Shown here one piece after another: positions 15,491 through 23,879 of a DNA stretch of 64,000 bases. A program made the translations under genes and the position numbers. Below the pieces are notes generated by a model that searched no databases, was not told the DNA's origin, and saw only the letters and a list, made by a program, of their open reading frames with translations. Positions within the stretch are counted from its first letter, which is position 1; each line of letters starts with the position of its first letter. Source of the DNA: CAZQFV01 sp964613665 (GTDB taxonomy: Bacteria > Chloroflexota > Chloroflexia > DTKN01); NCBI GenBank assembly GCA_964613665.1, contig CAZTIG010000014.1, positions 1 through 64,000 on the forward strand, in the 5' to 3' direction.

Positions 15491-16226
15491 GCCGGCAGAG
15501 CAGCAACAGCACTCCGGTCAGAACGAGCGCAAGCGGTACCAGGGCCAGTGGCAGAGTCCCCCATGCGGTACCGGCTGCCGCCTGCGCAGCTCTCTCGCCG
15601 TGTTCGGCCGCGCCGCCCTGGCAGTCACCCGAGTCCGGCAGCAGGGCGGCCTGGCCGGTGGGGTGCGGGGAAGCGATGTCGGAGACACCGCGACTCGTTG
15701 GCGTCGGCGAGAAAACGGGAGGGGTGGGTGCGGAGGTAGCCGTGGGCATGGCCAGGGTCGGCTGGCCCTCCGTTGGGCGGCTGCTGGGAGAGCTGGTGGG
15801 CACAGGGGCGAGCGTCGAGGTCGGTCCGGGTGCCTGTGTAGCTGTGGGTTGCGGCATGGGCGTGGCGGTGGGCCTGGGCGTGGCGGTGGGCCTGGGCGTG
15901 TCCGTCGGCAGCGGCGTCTCCGTAGGTGACGGTGTGCTGGAGGGAACGGGCGACGGCGGCGGCTCGGTTGGCACCGTCGTTGGCGTCGGCTCAGGGCTGG
16001 GGCCGGGTGGTGTCTCAGTGGGCGGTGGTGGTGGTTGGGTTGGCGGCAGCGTCGGTTCCGACGTCACGGTCGGGATGGGAGTGATCGTCGGTCAGCCGGC
16101 CGCGCTGGGCGGTGTGGCCCCGGGTGCCAGCGCCAGCGCTGCCATGGCCAGAAAGCCCAGGCAACAGCCGGCGGCGCGTTGGCCTACCCGCCAGCGCGTT
16201 CGTTCCCGTTCGATTGGACCGGGCAT
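15471..16226 (-). pseudogene. Pro/Thr-rich surface protein with in-frame TGA at codon 45
   Basis: From ATG 16226, preceded by GGGAGGATGCG, the first 44 codons encode a signal peptide: basic n-region (ERERTRWRVGQR) and hydrophobic core (CCLGFLAMAALALA). Codon 45 (16092-16094) is TGA. The same frame then continues without a break into a ~110-residue Pro/Thr/Ser stalk with TPxPTxTP-type repeats, a short globular stretch and a C-terminal membrane segment (LPLALVPLALVLTGVLLLL) with a Cys-Arg-rich cytoplasmic tail. The parts fit one cell-surface anchored protein, so TGA is probably a nonsense mutation or base error. A GTG at 16067 would give a product without signal peptide. Confidence 0.55.
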
Positions 16227-16458
16227 CGCATCCTCCCAAGGAAGAGCGTTTCGCTTGGCCTCGGTACTCCTGCTGACTGGCGACCGACCTGCCGGGCAGG
16301 GCGTGCCGCCCGCTCTTCAGCCTGCATGATGGCGCCGGCCGGTCCACGGCCAGCACGCCCTGCCCCGGTGTTGCCTGGAACCAGGACATGTCGCGGCAGG
16401 TCTCCGGACCTGGGCCGGCGTGCCGTCCATGTCCCCTGGCGCACCGTTGGCTGCGTTC

Positions 16459-17157
16459 CTACGGCTTCCAGACCTCCCACACCCGTCCCACCAGGTTCGG
16501 GCCCGGCTTGAGAGTGGGCTTGCCCGGCGTCCAGCCGGAGGGTGTCGCCTCTTTGCCTCCCGAGGCGCGCACCAACTGGTAGGCCTGGACCTGCCGGATC
16601 GTCTCCTCGGGGTTGCGGCCCACCGGCGGCGTCAGCACCTCCATGGCCTGGATGACGCCGTCGGGGTCGATGATGAAGCGGCCGCGGATATTGACGCCGG
16701 CCGCCTCGTCGTACACCCCGTAGACGGCGCCGACACGCCCGCCCTGGTCGGAGAGCATAGGAAAGGGCACCCCGCCCTCGACCATCTTGGACAGCTCGAC
16801 CTCCTGCCAGATCTTGTGGGTGAAGCGGCTGTCGGTGCTGATCGAGAACACCTCCACGCCCAGCTCCTGGAACCGCGGGTAGAGTGCGGCAACTGCCGCC
16901 AGCTCCGTCGGTCAGACAAAGGTAAAGTCGCCGGGGTAGAAGCAGACCATCACCCACTTGCCGCGATAGTCCGAAAGCTTGATGTTCTTGAATCCCTGGC
17001 CGGAGACATAGGCCGGCAGCTCGAAATCGGGCGCCTCCTGTCCCACGCGTGCCGTTGTCATACGGACCTCCTCCTTCTGCGGTGTGCTTTCCTGGCGGGG
17101 CACCTCCTTGACGAGCGGCCCCGCGGCCGGTTTCACGCACGACTCGACTTCAGGCAT
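16459..17157 (-). CDS. Selenocysteine-containing peroxiredoxin (AhpC/Prx family)
   Basis: Thioredoxin-fold peroxidase of 232 residues that reduces hydroperoxides. The catalytic signature DFTFV-U-PTELAA has TGA (16912-16914) exactly where peroxiredoxins carry the peroxidatic Cys, and the family sequence continues in frame on both sides, so this is a selenoprotein (Sec82). A stem-loop follows the UGA at the expected distance. No Cys occurs after Sec82: the usual resolving site near the C-terminus reads GKEATPSGW, so it acts as a 1-Sec type enzyme; C72 or an external thiol must resolve. Two good starts exist: ATG 17157 (GAGGAGGT) and ATG 17061 (AAGGAGGAGGT); the latter removes a 32-residue extension. 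Standard gene calling would split this gene at the TGA. Confidence 0.9.
16882..16905 (-). promoter_or_regulatory. Candidate bacterial SECIS hairpin (peroxiredoxin)
   Basis: In the mRNA, 6 nt after UGA, GAG pairs with CUC and, after a small internal loop, GCGGC pairs with GCCGC around the apical tetraloop AGUU. The loop begins 18 nt after the UGA and has a G in its second position, as bacterial SECIS elements need for SelB binding. It lies inside the coding sequence, as expected for bacteria. Confidence 0.55.
16912..16914 (-). other. UGA codon read as selenocysteine (peroxiredoxin)
   Basis: Recoded stop at the peroxidatic position of the peroxiredoxin; family alignment is uninterrupted before (FYPGDFTFV) and after (PTELAAVAALYP). 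Confidence 0.88.
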
Positions 17158-17305
17158 GACCAACCTCCTCGCGCATTTCCACAGGTGTTTTCCGGGTTTG
17201 AGGACAGCCGCACCTCCTTCCAGCCTTCGCTGGCTACCATATCCCCGGTATCAATCGATCACGGGTCCTGCACAGACCGGCATCCATCCATCCTCGCCGG
17301 CTGCG

Positions 17306-17800
17306 CTAACCGCGCCTTTTCCGGCGTACGAGGCGGATGATCCCCAGGATGGCATTCATCCGGGGAACAGCCTCCATATAGCGCCTGTAGTCCTCACCGA
17401 ACTTGGCGAGGGAGGACTTTTCTTCCTGGATGGCGCCGATATCGTACAGGGCGATTGCCACCACGCCAGGGATGATGACCCCCCAGTGCTGGGCGATCAG
17501 CGGTAGAGCAATACTTACCAGTACGCCGGCCAGGTATTGGGGGTGCCGCACGATCGCATAGGGCCCGGAGTCGACCAGCACGGTGGTGCGGATGTAGCTC
17601 TTCCCTTGGGTCACTCCCCCCTTGCGGCGAAAGGTCAAGATCGGCCACCAGCCGAAGACGGCGGACAGGGAGAGCACAGCCCAGCCGACAATCCCCAGCA
17701 CCGTGCTGCCTTGCTGGTTGTACAGGACGAAAGACAGCACGATCTGGCCTACCGCGGCAATGGTCAGGATGACCGCGAGGACTATCTCTCGCCTCTTCAT
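17306..17800 (-). CDS. Isoprenylcysteine carboxyl methyltransferase-like membrane protein
   Basis: 164 residues with four hydrophobic segments. The ICMT/PEMT signature is present: YAIVRHPQYLAGVLV, then EEKSSLAKFGEDYRRYMEAVPR, where the RHP-Y and late E-F--Y-Y motifs bind SAM. Members methylate lipids or thiol-linked groups at the membrane; bacterial substrates are mostly unknown. Start ATG 17800 has no strong Shine-Dalgarno site. It is likely a single-gene unit; the next minus-strand gene begins beyond a ~120-bp gap. Confidence 0.75.
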   Translation of the reverse strand: MKRREIVLAVILTIAAVGQIVLSFVLYNQQGSTVLGIVGWAVLSLSAVFGWWPILTFRRKGGVTQGKSYIRTTVLVDSGPYAIVRHPQYLAGVLVSIALPLIAQHWGVIIPGVVAIALYDIGAIQEEKSSLAKFGEDYRRYMEAVPRMNAILGIIRLVRRKRRG

Positions 17801-17923
17801 GTGCGCCCCCGCGTGACAATCTCAATACCGGCCGAAAGGTTGCGCTTGGGTTTCATCAATCCAGACTGCCCCACTCCCTGTCGGACTGGCCTATTCCCGC
17901 GGGAAGCGCGACGCCGCTGCGGC

Positions 17924-18328
17924 TCAGTGCAGCAGGTCGGTCCGCTCCACCAGCGTGCCGGCCAGGTACGCCCCGACGGCCTCGTGGATGTCGGTCAGAT
18001 CGGTCATCACCACCCGGATGCCGGCCTGCCGCAGGCTTTCCTGCGCCCCCCAGCCCATACCGCGCGACAACAGCACCTGGCAGTCGGCGATGGCCTGGGC
18101 CATGCGCACGTGGCGGTCGTGCGAGGCGGCCCCGAAGCCGTGGCCACGGGGGTCCTCCGCGTGCGGGCCGGCCGCCTCCGCGCCAGCGAACTGGGCATGG
18201 CCCAACTTCTCCCGCAGCTCCTGCCCGGTGATGCGACCCTCTTCCACCGTCAGGACGGCGTAGTAGGGCGCTCGCCCAAAGTGCTGGCTGATCGTCCGGC
18301 CGTCTTCGGTCACTACCGCGATCTTCAT
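17924..18328 (-). CDS. NifX/NifB-like dinitrogenase cofactor-binding protein, copy 3
   Basis: 134 residues with the NifX/ORP fold: MKIAVVTEDGRTISQHFGRAP, a His-rich loop (HAEDPRGHGFGAASHDRH), CQVLLSRGMGWGAQESL and a C-terminal helix (DIHEAVGAYLAGTL). It lacks the coiled coil of the two copies at 9011 and 9521. GGAGG lies 8 bp before ATG 18328; the start overlaps the stop of the DUF364 gene upstream (ATGA), so the two are coupled. Probably binds or carries a metal-sulfur cluster. Confidence 0.85.
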   Translation of the reverse strand: MKIAVVTEDGRTISQHFGRAPYYAVLTVEEGRITGQELREKLGHAQFAGAEAAGPHAEDPRGHGFGAASHDRHVRMAQAIADCQVLLSRGMGWGAQESLRQAGIRVVMTDLTDIHEAVGAYLAGTLVERTDLLH

Positions 18329-19068
18329 GGGTTCCTCCACATGACAACGGTACGAACGCCCTCGATCTGCTGAAAGGTGGCCCCCTGCCCCAGGCAGCGC
18401 AGCGCCGCGGCCGGCTCCACCACCAGGGAGCCGGCCAGCGCCGCGGCCCCGTGTGCAAAGAGCACCGGGCTCAGGGGCGTGCTCGGTCCCAGGATCATCA
18501 CCAACGCATCGGGCCGACAGAGGGGCAGCAGTCCTTCCAGCGTGTGGTTGATCAAGGCCGTACCGGTGATGGCGACGACATCGGCCTGGGGCAGCAGGTC
18601 GGCCGCGCGCTCGCTGGGGAACTCGCCAGGCAGGGGATGGTGCTCCAGCACCCACAGCTCGCCCACGGCCGGCCGCAGGCGGGGGATAAAGGGGAAATGG
18701 CCGATCAGGGCTACTCGCCTCCCGGCACCCTCGCGCTGCAGCGTGTGCAGGGCGTTCTCGTCGCGGCAGGCGCTGCCGTCCACCTCCAGGAGGGCGTTGA
18801 TCGCCGCCACCCCAATGCTGGCTTCCAGGGTGTTTTCGGAGCGGGCCAGGCCGGCCAGCTCCAGGGCGCTGTGCTCCAGGAGGTGTCCGGCCCAGGGCAC
18901 TGACGCCTCGGCGTGCGGGACCTGCTCGTCGCCGCGCAGCGTCGAGGCCAGGCCGCAGCGTGGCCGGCCGGCCCGGCTCACGGTCACCGCCGTCCAGTGC
19001 AGCCCCATCCACACCCCTTCGAGGGGCGCGTCGGCCAGGGTGTCCAGGATTTCCTCGAGGATCGTCAC
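18325..19068 (-). CDS. DUF364/DUF4213 putative heavy-metal chelation protein
   Basis: 247 residues. N-terminal DUF4213-like part (residues 1-85, GLHWTAVTV, GLASTLRG) and C-terminal Rossmann-like DUF364 part with ALIGHFPFIPRL, VVAITGTALINHTLEGLL and MILGPSTPLSPVLF. The family is described as putative heavy-metal chelation; an active site is not established. It lies between a PadR regulator and a NifX-like protein, overlapping both by 4 bp, which supports a joint role in metal cofactor supply. Confidence 0.8.
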   Translation of the reverse strand: MTILEEILDTLADAPLEGVWMGLHWTAVTVSRAGRPRCGLASTLRGDEQVPHAEASVPWAGHLLEHSALELAGLARSENTLEASIGVAAINALLEVDGSACRDENALHTLQREGAGRRVALIGHFPFIPRLRPAVGELWVLEHHPLPGEFPSERAADLLPQADVVAITGTALINHTLEGLLPLCRPDALVMILGPSTPLSPVLFAHGAAALAGSLVVEPAAALRCLGQGATFQQIEGVRTVVMWRNP

Positions 19069-19457
19069 TGCGGCTCCTCGGGAAACTGCTCCCGGTGGAG
19101 GCGAAAGATCCGTCCCAGCCGCCGGCGCGTCCGCCGCAGCCTGACCAGGCAGCCGCGGGCGAACGCCTCGCCGGCCGGCGTCAGGCGGTAGACCCGCCGG
19201 GGCACACCGCCGCCGGTGGTGTCCCAGTCCGAGACGAGCAGCCCTTCATCCTCCATCTCGCGCATGTAGCGGTAGACCACCGCCGGGTCCAGGTCCTCGT
19301 CGATGAGGTCCGCACGGCGCAGGTCTTCGATCAGCGTGTAGCCGTGGCTGGGGTCCTGCTTCAGCAGGAGCAGAATGGCCGGCCGCAGGAAGAGGGCCAA
19401 CTGCCCCCAGCCGCGCCGCCGGCCTCCGCCGCCTGGTCCCACCCCATCCTCGTGCAT
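19065..19457 (-). CDS. PadR-family transcriptional regulator
   Basis: 130 residues from ATG 19457 (RBS AGGAGGG). After a Gly/Arg-rich start come the PadR helices LRPAILLLLKQDPSHGYTLIEDL and DPAVVYRYMREMEDEGLL and wing VPRRVYRLTPAGEAF; C-terminal helix is basic. It resembles the regulator at 6593 and heads the operon PadR-DUF364-NifX. Repression of its own operon, with a metal or redox signal, is likely but inferred. Confidence 0.85.
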   Translation of the reverse strand: MHEDGVGPGGGGRRRGWGQLALFLRPAILLLLKQDPSHGYTLIEDLRRADLIDEDLDPAVVYRYMREMEDEGLLVSDWDTTGGGVPRRVYRLTPAGEAFARGCLVRLRRTRRRLGRIFRLHREQFPEEPQ

Positions 19458-19491
19458 GACCGCCCTCCTGGTCCGCGTGTTTCCTGGTCTT

Positions 19492-19520
19492 GGTATAGCA
19501 CATTGCTGGAAAAATGTCAA
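19492..19520 (-). promoter_or_regulatory. Promoter of the padR-DUF364-nifX operon
   Basis: On the minus strand TTGACA (19515-19520) and TATACC (19492-19497) are 17 bp apart, 35 bp before the PadR start codon. Confidence 0.6.
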
Positions 19521-20347
19521 TACCGTGGCAAGCCGTCCACCGCGCCTGCCGCGTCATCCTCCTGAGGCGTTCCATCCCGGAGCGCCTCCCCGCTTGCCAG
19601 CAGCTCGGCCAAGCGGCTCGTGAAGCGCGCGGCGGGCGCCCCGTCCACGAGGGCGTGATCGAAGGAGAGGGTGAGGCAGAGGTGCTCCCGCTCCTCCAGC
19701 CGGCCCTCGACCAGCACCGGCCGGCCGACAATTCCCCCGACCGCGACGGCCACGGTGGCCGCGCTGAGTGGAATGGCCCACAGCGGACCGCGGCCGTACA
19801 TCCCCACCGCCGTCACGGCCACGACGCCGTACCGCTGCGCCATGGCCACGCTGCGCGACGCCAGCCGGATAAAGGTCCGCAGCAGAAAGCCGGGGATGAA
19901 GCGCACCCAGGTCATCCCCGACAGCCCGCCCAGGCGCGCCTCGCTCTTCTGCTGCGCCGCGCGGATCTCGTCGTGGATCTGGCGGTAGCTCTTCTTGTCC
20001 GCCGCGCGGACACCAAGGGGCTCGGGGATGCGCTCTCCCTCCAGGTCGCGCTCGACCAGCGTGCCGACCGTGACGTCGTCCAGCAGGACGAGTTGGCCAC
20101 CGCGGCGAAAGGCGTTCAGCTGCGGCTGCTCGGCCACGGCGCGCGCCAGGCAGGCGACGACGTACGCGGTGAACGAAAGCCGCTCGCCGGTTCGCTCCCG
20201 GTGCTCGCGTACGAGCCGCCGGGGCTCGCTGATGTCGACCTCGGTGAGGATGTGGATGGTATCGTGCTCGTGGCCGACCGCTGCGCTGGCCGCTGCCATC
20301 TGGCGGTTCGGGCTGAACGGAATGACTCGGTATCCGCGCCTGTTCAT
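19517..20347 (-). CDS. 2-oxoacid dehydrogenase acyltransferase (E2 catalytic domain)-like protein
   Basis: 276 residues matching only the catalytic domain of E2 acyltransferases; lipoyl and subunit-binding domains are absent. The active-site motif SFDHALVDGAPAARF keeps the His and Asp-Gly of the chloramphenicol acetyltransferase-like fold. The middle contains a segment (RFIPGFLLRTFIRLASRS) unlike classical E2, as in the short actinobacterial/Chloroflexi homologues. Start ATG 20347 overlaps the stop of the upstream SRPBCC gene. The acyl substrate is unknown. Confidence 0.8.
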   Translation of the reverse strand: MNRRGYRVIPFSPNRQMAAASAAVGHEHDTIHILTEVDISEPRRLVREHRERTGERLSFTAYVVACLARAVAEQPQLNAFRRGGQLVLLDDVTVGTLVERDLEGERIPEPLGVRAADKKSYRQIHDEIRAAQQKSEARLGGLSGMTWVRFIPGFLLRTFIRLASRSVAMAQRYGVVAVTAVGMYGRGPLWAIPLSAATVAVAVGGIVGRPVLVEGRLEEREHLCLTLSFDHALVDGAPAARFTSRLAELLASGEALRDGTPQEDDAAGAVDGLPRY

Positions 20348-21042
20348 CGTACCTTCCGGCTCGTCGCCTGGACCCGTTCCCGGATGCCCAGCAGCATCCG
20401 GCGCTGCATCACCGCGCTGATCGGCTCGACAAAGCCGCGGTAGGCCAGGTCGCTGCCGAAGCGGGGCGTGTAGCCCAGCCGGTAGCGGCTGATCAGCCGC
20501 GTGGTTCCGTCGCCCCGCGCCTCGACGTAGAACAGCCAGGTGGTGGCAAAGTACTCCGAGGGCTCGGCGCCATCCGGTTGCCGGCCGATGGGCTCGGCAC
20601 CGTGCAGCAGAAGCGCCCGCTGCGGCTCCAGCAGCGCCACCGGCAGGGCCGGGACCTTCGGGTGCAGGCGAATGCCATCGCCAGCCTTCAGCTCCTGGAA
20701 CTCGGGCAGGACCTGGTCGGCATTGTGGATGTCGCAGCCGACCAGGTTCTCCAGCAGCTCATAGCTGTAGAACCCGCCGCGGCCCTGGCCCATCTGCGCG
20801 AGCCAGGGCCAGACGGCCTCGACCGGGGCGCGGATGGTGATGGCCTGGGTGTAGCCGGCACGGGGCTGCGGCACCAGATCGTCGCCGGGTAGGGCGCGCT
20901 GCACCTCGGCCGCGGTCGCCCCCCAGCGTCGCAGGCGGGGCAAGACCAGTGGGCGCAGGACGATGGCTGCGGTCATGTAGGCCGCGCCGGCGAGCGCTTC
21001 GAGAACCGCGCGAAGAACACGAGCTGTTCTGGCTCTTTCCAT
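20344..21042 (-). CDS. SRPBCC/START-like domain protein
   Basis: 232 residues. A hydrophobic N-terminal stretch (LEALAGAAYMTAAIVLRPLVLP) may be a membrane anchor or signal. From residue 65 the SRPBCC pattern is seen: AITIRAPVEAVWPWLAQMGQGRGGFYSYE, and TTWLFYVEARGDGTTRLISRYRL. Such domains bind hydrophobic ligands. It is the middle gene of a three-gene operon with a DoxX-like membrane protein and the E2-like acyltransferase. Confidence 0.75.
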   Translation of the reverse strand: MERARTARVLRAVLEALAGAAYMTAAIVLRPLVLPRLRRWGATAAEVQRALPGDDLVPQPRAGYTQAITIRAPVEAVWPWLAQMGQGRGGFYSYELLENLVGCDIHNADQVLPEFQELKAGDGIRLHPKVPALPVALLEPQRALLLHGAEPIGRQPDGAEPSEYFATTWLFYVEARGDGTTRLISRYRLGYTPRFGSDLAYRGFVEPISAVMQRRMLLGIRERVQATSRKVR

Positions 21043-21080
21043 CCCGCACCCCCACCCGCCTGTCTGGCCAAAAAGGGCGG

Positions 21081-21455
21081 CTAGAGGGGCGCCAACACCA
21101 GTCGCCCCGCGGCGACGAACGCGGCCATGGCGGACAGGACGAAGCCTATCCAGACGTTGGGCCGGTCGCGGCAGCCGGCGTGGAACGCCACGCCCACCAG
21201 CATCAGCGCCGCCAGCGCTGCGGCCGTCCAGGGCGTCAGCCAGAGCCAGAGCCCGAGTGTGCCGGGCAAGATCAGGCAGACCCCGCCCAGGATCATGCTC
21301 GAGCCGCTCAGGGCGAGCAACGGCCGCGCGGCGGCGCCCAGCCGCTGGAGACCGCGCTGCATCTTGGCCGAGTCCGGGCGCACCGCGTGCGAGTAGGCGG
21401 AAGCAAGGAGCTTGGCGGCAAGGATGGTCTGGAGAATCCAGAGGATGATGTTCAT
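21081..21455 (-). CDS. DoxX-like small membrane protein
   Basis: 124 residues with four hydrophobic helices. The N-terminus (ILWILQTILAAKLLASAYSHAV) and central AARPLLALSGSSMILGG and LTPWTAAALAALMLVGVAFH match the DoxX-like family. GAGGAG precedes ATG 21455. Role unknown; the ~40-bp spacing to the next gene suggests a shared transcript with the SRPBCC and E2-like genes. Confidence 0.7.
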   Translation of the reverse strand: MNIILWILQTILAAKLLASAYSHAVRPDSAKMQRGLQRLGAAARPLLALSGSSMILGGVCLILPGTLGLWLWLTPWTAAALAALMLVGVAFHAGCRDRPNVWIGFVLSAMAAFVAAGRLVLAPL

Positions 21456-21871
21456 CTGCTCCTCACTCTGAACGAAGCAAGGCCATCCGACACGAGCTGG
21501 TGCACCACGGCTACGCCGCCGAATGTCCTGTTCGAGCTAGCCCACAGCCGGGACGGAGGAACTATAGCAGAGATTGGGTCGCAGTGCAAGTGCTGCCCCA
21601 ACGACCCACGGCCATGAAGCCGCCGGCGCTGACCGGCAAGTGTCCGGCTGCAACGGCGCAACGCCCCACACTCAGGGGCGGAGCAATGGTACGGCTGTGC
21701 CGCGCTGTTTGCCGGCCGGGCACTTGCCATTCGTGGTGCACGGCCGCGACCTTGATATCGCCGTGGATGGCGCAACAACCGTAGGGGCGCACGGCCGTGC
21801 GCCCCTACGGATCTTCCGGCGGTGGGCGTCTCTACACGCCCCCGGGCCTATAGCTCATGGGCGGTCCCCCA
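21456..21871. other. Intergenic region of 416 bp without a convincing gene
   Basis: Short reading frames here lack family features and ribosome sites. The only clear structure is the perfect palindrome at 21779-21810. Confidence 0.5.
21779..21810. repeat. 32-bp perfect palindrome, copy 1 of a TAGGGGCG family
   Basis: CCGTAGGGGCGCACGG is followed directly by its exact reverse complement. Related palindromes with the TAGGGG...CCCCTA outline occur at 36726-36755 and 61461-61486, so this is a dispersed REP-like element. Confidence 0.75.
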
Positions 21872-22375
21872 TCAGGGGTTGCCGCCGGCCCGCGGGTTCG
21901 TGTACTGCCAGACCATGGTGATGATGTCTCCGCCGATCGTGACCGACTGCAGCGTGCTGTTGGGATGCCGGCCGGCGGCCCGCTCCAGGCGATTGGCGAT
22001 GCGCTCGTTCCACAGCGCCACACGCGGCTCGTCGACCGGGCTGCCGTTCACCCGGGCATCCGAGATGCTCGCCGTCAGGTGCCCGTCGCCGACCCCCAGG
22101 TCCAGGCGGAAGGTCAGGGTGTCGGTCGCGCTGCCGTCGAGGCGTTCCCGCTCCGCCGTGACAAAGACGTACCCCTCGCGCATGTCAGCGATGAGGCTGC
22201 GGATCAGCGGGTCGGCGATGGACTCGTCGATGATCTCCTGCAGCTCGGCCTCGGTTACCTGGCCCTCCACGGTCATCGACTCGCGGGGGTTGCCGCGGGC
22301 CTCGACGGAACAGGCCCCCAGCAACAGGCCGGCGATGGTCAGGACAACGAACGTGATAGCGCTTTTCTTGCTCAT
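21872..22375 (-). CDS. Lipoprotein of unknown function
   Basis: 167 residues with a lipoprotein signal peptide: MSKKSAITFVVLTIAGLLLGAC, lipobox LGAC with Cys22 as the lipid site. GAGGAGG precedes ATG 22375. The mature part is acidic, with helix VTEAELQEIIDESIADPLI and a beta-rich second half (DTLTFRLDLGVGDGHLTASISDARVNG) ending VTIGGDIITMVWQYTNP. I recognise no characterised family. It faces away from the sensor kinase at 22605 and may be a surface sensor or structural lipoprotein; this is inference. Confidence 0.7.
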   Translation of the reverse strand: MSKKSAITFVVLTIAGLLLGACSVEARGNPRESMTVEGQVTEAELQEIIDESIADPLIRSLIADMREGYVFVTAERERLDGSATDTLTFRLDLGVGDGHLTASISDARVNGSPVDEPRVALWNERIANRLERAAGRHPNSTLQSVTIGGDIITMVWQYTNPRAGGNP

Positions 22376-22506
22376 CGGTTTCCTCCTCGCGCAGATCGAA
22401 CGTTACGATCGGTACTGTGGCCCCAGTATACCCGGTGCCCGGCTGCGGCGGTAGTGCCTTGCGTCATCTCCCTGCCCGGTGCATGTCAGCGCACGACATG
22501 ACGCCT

Positions 22507-22563
22507 GTCACGGCGGCCGGTGACCCATGTCACGATTGCGGCGCGGGGCAGTTCTGCTATAAT
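22507..22563 (+). promoter_or_regulatory. Promoter and candidate operator of the NarL-type two-component operon
   Basis: TTGCGG (22536-22541), 16 bp, TATAAT (22558-22563). Just upstream TGTCACG occurs twice, 22 bp apart (22507 and 22529), with an inverted GGTGAC between them, suggesting a bound regulator. Confidence 0.5.
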
Positions 22564-22604
22564 GAGGGCCAGCAACACACCCGGTACGGACGGCGGAGCT
22601 GGCG

Positions 22605-23879
22605 ATGGATGCGAACAGCGCCAGGGCAGGGCACCTCGAGCCAGGCTTGCTGCAGGTCCTGCGACTCTTTGTCGCGCTGCGGCTCGCCTTTGGCGTGCTG
22701 TCGCTCCTGCTGGCCTTGCTCCAGCGAGAACCGCGACTGCTGCGCTACCCTTTTCTGCCCGTGGTCGAGACCTCCCTCCTCCTGGGCTATCTCTTCTGGC
22801 CGTGGCTGCGTGCACGGCTTGGTCGGGCCTACCTGCCCATCGCCCTGGCAGCGGCCTCGGTAGGTCCAATCGTCGAGCACGCCCTGAGCGTGGCCCTGCG
22901 CCTGCGCACCGGCGTCGTCGGCGCTGCCGCCGGCACCGACGTCTGGACGCTCTACGTCCTTCTCTTTGTCCCCCTGGTCCTCCTGGCCTGGCAGTACGAT
23001 TTCGTGAGCGTGATCGCCTTCAGCTTGGGCACCGCGGTGCTCGACCTGGTGCTGGCCATCCCCATGGCGCTGCACGGTGGCCCGCCCTTGGTCACGGTGG
23101 TGGCCCTCCTCTTCCTGCGCACCGTGCTCTTTGTCGTCGTCGGCTACCTGGTGGTCCGCCTGATGCACGCCCAGCGCGCTCAACGCGAGGCCCTGGCCCA
23201 GGCCAACGCGCGGCTCGTCGGCTACGCCCGCACGCTCGAGCATCTGGCGGCCAGCCGTGAGCGCAACCGCCTGGCCCGCGAGCTTCATGACACGCTGGCC
23301 CACGCCCTGAGTGCGGCCGCCGTGCAGCTCGAGGCGGTGGTCTCGGTCTGGGACAGCGATCCGGACCGTGCGCGCACGATGTTGTCCCAGTCACTGGCCC
23401 TGGTCCGCGACGGCCTGGTGGAGGCCCGCCGGGCCATCGCCGCGCTGCGTGCCGCTCCGCTCGAGGAGCAGGGCGTGGTACTGGCCATCCGCAGTCTGGC
23501 CGAGTCGGCCGCGGCGCGCGCCGGCCTGCACCTCGACCTGCAGCTGCCCGCACGTCTGGATGGGCTGAGTCCCAACGTCGAGTCGGCCCTCTACCGCATC
23601 GCCCAGGAGGCCATGACCAACGTCGCCCGGCACGCCCAGGCCCGCACGCTGGCGGTGCACCTGGTGCGGGAAGGGCAGCGGCTCGTACTGGCGATCTCGG
23701 ACGACGGGCGCGGGTTCGAGGTGTCCGCCGTGCCGGCAGGAAATCGCTACGGGCTCCAGGGAATGCGCGAGCGCGCTGCGGCCGTCGGGGGTGTCCTCGT
23801 GGTGCAGAGCGCACCCGGCCAGGGAACGACGGTGCGTCTCACGGTGGGGGTGCCTGATGGTGCGCGTGCTGATCTGTGA
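22605..23879 (+). CDS. Membrane sensor histidine kinase, NarL/DesK type (HisKA_3)
   Basis: 424 residues. Residues 1-190 have six hydrophobic segments and no large periplasmic domain, so it probably senses in or at the membrane. A coiled linker leads to the HisKA_3 helix with phospho-acceptor His in NRLARELHDTLAHALSAAAVQLEA, then a HATPase with N-box YRIAQEAMTNVARHAQA, DDGRGF and GLQGMRERAAAVGG. The response regulator gene overlaps its end by 23 bp, a clear cognate pair. Signal unknown. Confidence 0.9.
   Translation: MDANSARAGHLEPGLLQVLRLFVALRLAFGVLSLLLALLQREPRLLRYPFLPVVETSLLLGYLFWPWLRARLGRAYLPIALAAASVGPIVEHALSVALRLRTGVVGAAAGTDVWTLYVLLFVPLVLLAWQYDFVSVIAFSLGTAVLDLVLAIPMALHGGPPLVTVVALLFLRTVLFVVVGYLVVRLMHAQRAQREALAQANARLVGYARTLEHLAASRERNRLARELHDTLAHALSAAAVQLEAVVSVWDSDPDRARTMLSQSLALVRDGLVEARRAIAALRAAPLEEQGVVLAIRSLAESAAARAGLHLDLQLPARLDGLSPNVESALYRIAQEAMTNVARHAQARTLAVHLVREGQRLVLAISDDGRGFEVSAVPAGNRYGLQGMRERAAAVGGVLVVQSAPGQGTTVRLTVGVPDGARADL

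Noticed and set aside
16092..16094. TGA in the Pro/Thr-rich protein as a third selenocysteine
   Set aside because: The site is in a low-complexity stalk with no Cys equivalent or redox motif; the downstream hairpin arises from the repeat sequence. A nonsense change is simpler.
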